A program made the translations under genes and the position numbers. A DNA stretch of 6,706 nucleotides from Flavobacteriales bacterium UBA4011. GTDB taxonomy: Bacteria > Bacteroidota > Bacteroidia > Flavobacteriales_D > Crocinitomicaceae. The stretch lies in the NCBI GenBank assembly GCA_002384725.1, contig DGBF01000067.1, forward strand, positions 524 through 7,229. Direction: 5' to 3'. The number at the start of each line of letters is the position of its first letter. The first letter of the stretch is position 1. Positions 5,941 to 6,706 of the stretch are shown here, in pieces. A model generated the notes under the pieces. It searched no databases. It worked only from the letters and a program-made list of their open reading frames with translations, and was not told where the DNA came from.

Positions 5941-6706
5941 GCGTTTTTCTTTTGGGCTGTTTTTGCTTTCAGCACCTTTAAATTCTCAATAAAAGTACGA
6001 ACTAATTCATCAAATGCATTTCCAGTTATGCTATTTTGTTGGAAAACCGCGGGACGACCAGCATCACCAGCCTCTCTTACGCTTTGCACCAAAGGAATAT
6101 GGCCTAAAAAGGGGACTTCCATTCCAGCAGCGAGATTTTTCGCACCATCACGTCCAAATAGGTAATATTTATTGTCTGGCAATTCAGCTGGCGTGAACCA
6201 GGACATGTTCTCAACAATTCCAATCACAGGAACATTAATGCTGTCCATTCTAAACATATTTACTCCACGACGCGCATCTGCAAGTGCTACTTCTTGAGGT
6301 GTACTAACGACAACTGCGCCATCTAAAGGAACAGTTTGCACCAAACTCAGGTGAATATCACCTGTTCCCGGAGGAAGATCAATCAATAAATAATCCAATT
6401 CGCCCCAATGCGCATCAGTAAACATTTGCGTCAAAGCTTTTGCAGCCATGGGGCCTCGCCAAACAACTGCATTATCCGCTTCGGTGAAAAATCCGATGGA
6501 TAGAATAGAAATTCCGTATGCAACAACTGGTGTGATTTTAGGAGTTCCTTCTACTTCAATCATCGTCGGACGTTCATTTACCACATCGAACATGGTTGGA
6601 ATAGACGGTCCATAAATATCGGCATCAACAATCCCCACTTTGAATCCCATTTTGGCCAATCCACCAGCTAAATTTGCCGTTATCGTAGATTTTCCAACAC
6701 CTCCTT
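5937..6706 (-). CDS. mrp: Mrp/ApbC Fe-S carrier ATPase, partial (N-terminus beyond the right edge)
   Basis: A deviant Walker P-loop ATPase of the MinD/Mrp group that binds and transfers Fe-S clusters. Seen: the P-loop GGVGKSTITANLA at the very edge (about 6669-6704; the two last bases fit a preceding Lys), then VGIVDADIYGPSIP, the Walker B-like LLIDLPPGTGD, STPQEVALADARRGVNMF, and ENMSWF, all standard for Mrp. About 256 residues are inside; relatives are roughly 350-380, so the missing part should be the N-terminal DUF59/MIP18-like domain of about 100 residues. Where ApbC-type proteins have Cys-x-x-Cys after ENMS, this one has FTPAELPDNKYYLFG with no cysteine. From memory this is common in Bacteroidota Mrp, but it bears on how a cluster would be held. 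The stop overlaps the nfu start. The apparent ATG at 6659 is an internal Met, not the start. Confidence 0.95.
   Translation of the reverse strand, partial: GGVGKSTITANLAGGLAKMGFKVGIVDADIYGPSIPTMFDVVNERPTMIEVEGTPKITPVVAYGISILSIGFFTEADNAVVWRGPMAAKALTQMFTDAHWGELDYLLIDLPPGTGDIHLSLVQTVPLDGAVVVSTPQEVALADARRGVNMFRMDSINVPVIGIVENMSWFTPAELPDNKYYLFGRDGAKNLAAGMEVPFLGHIPLVQSVREAGDAGRPAVFQQNSITGNAFDELVRTFIENLKVLKAKTAQKKNA

Overview
The window looks like an ordinary housekeeping region from an AT-rich Bacteroidota genome, most likely a flavobacterium relative. The protein sequences are Bacteroidota-like. Two upstream regions carry boxes close to the TTTG / TAnnTTTG promoter consensus of that phylum, and most starts have little or no Shine-Dalgarno sequence. 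The lineage call is an inference from sequence style, not from a search.

Layout, left to right. A minus-strand block (positions 1-3378) is read as cysS (cysteinyl-tRNA synthetase), then an unrecognised gene with a disrupted 5' end, then polA (DNA polymerase I), which runs off the left edge. Divergent from cysS, on the plus strand at 3479-4231, is a decayed gene for a lipoprotein-like membrane protein with three in-frame stops and two frameshifts. It meets, tail to tail, a second minus-strand block (4235-5489): a HutD/Ves-family cupin, a DUF1456/YehS-family protein and a tiny three-helix membrane protein. These three are tightly packed and have a good promoter candidate in front. At the right edge (5686-6706, minus) the Mrp/ApbC Fe-S ATPase is translationally coupled to an Nfu-type Fe-S scaffold.

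The genes fall into separate functions: Fe-S cluster delivery (mrp-nfu), a small operon of poorly characterised proteins (ves-like, yehS, membrane protein), and information processing (cysS, polA). I see no rRNA or tRNA gene, CRISPR array, insertion sequence, phage gene or convincing terminator, and no gene-free stretch above 200 bases apart from the pseudogene. No undescribed biological system stands out. The points most worth checking are the pseudogene, the broken 5' end of the gene after cysS, the missing CxxC in Mrp, and the three-gene operon.
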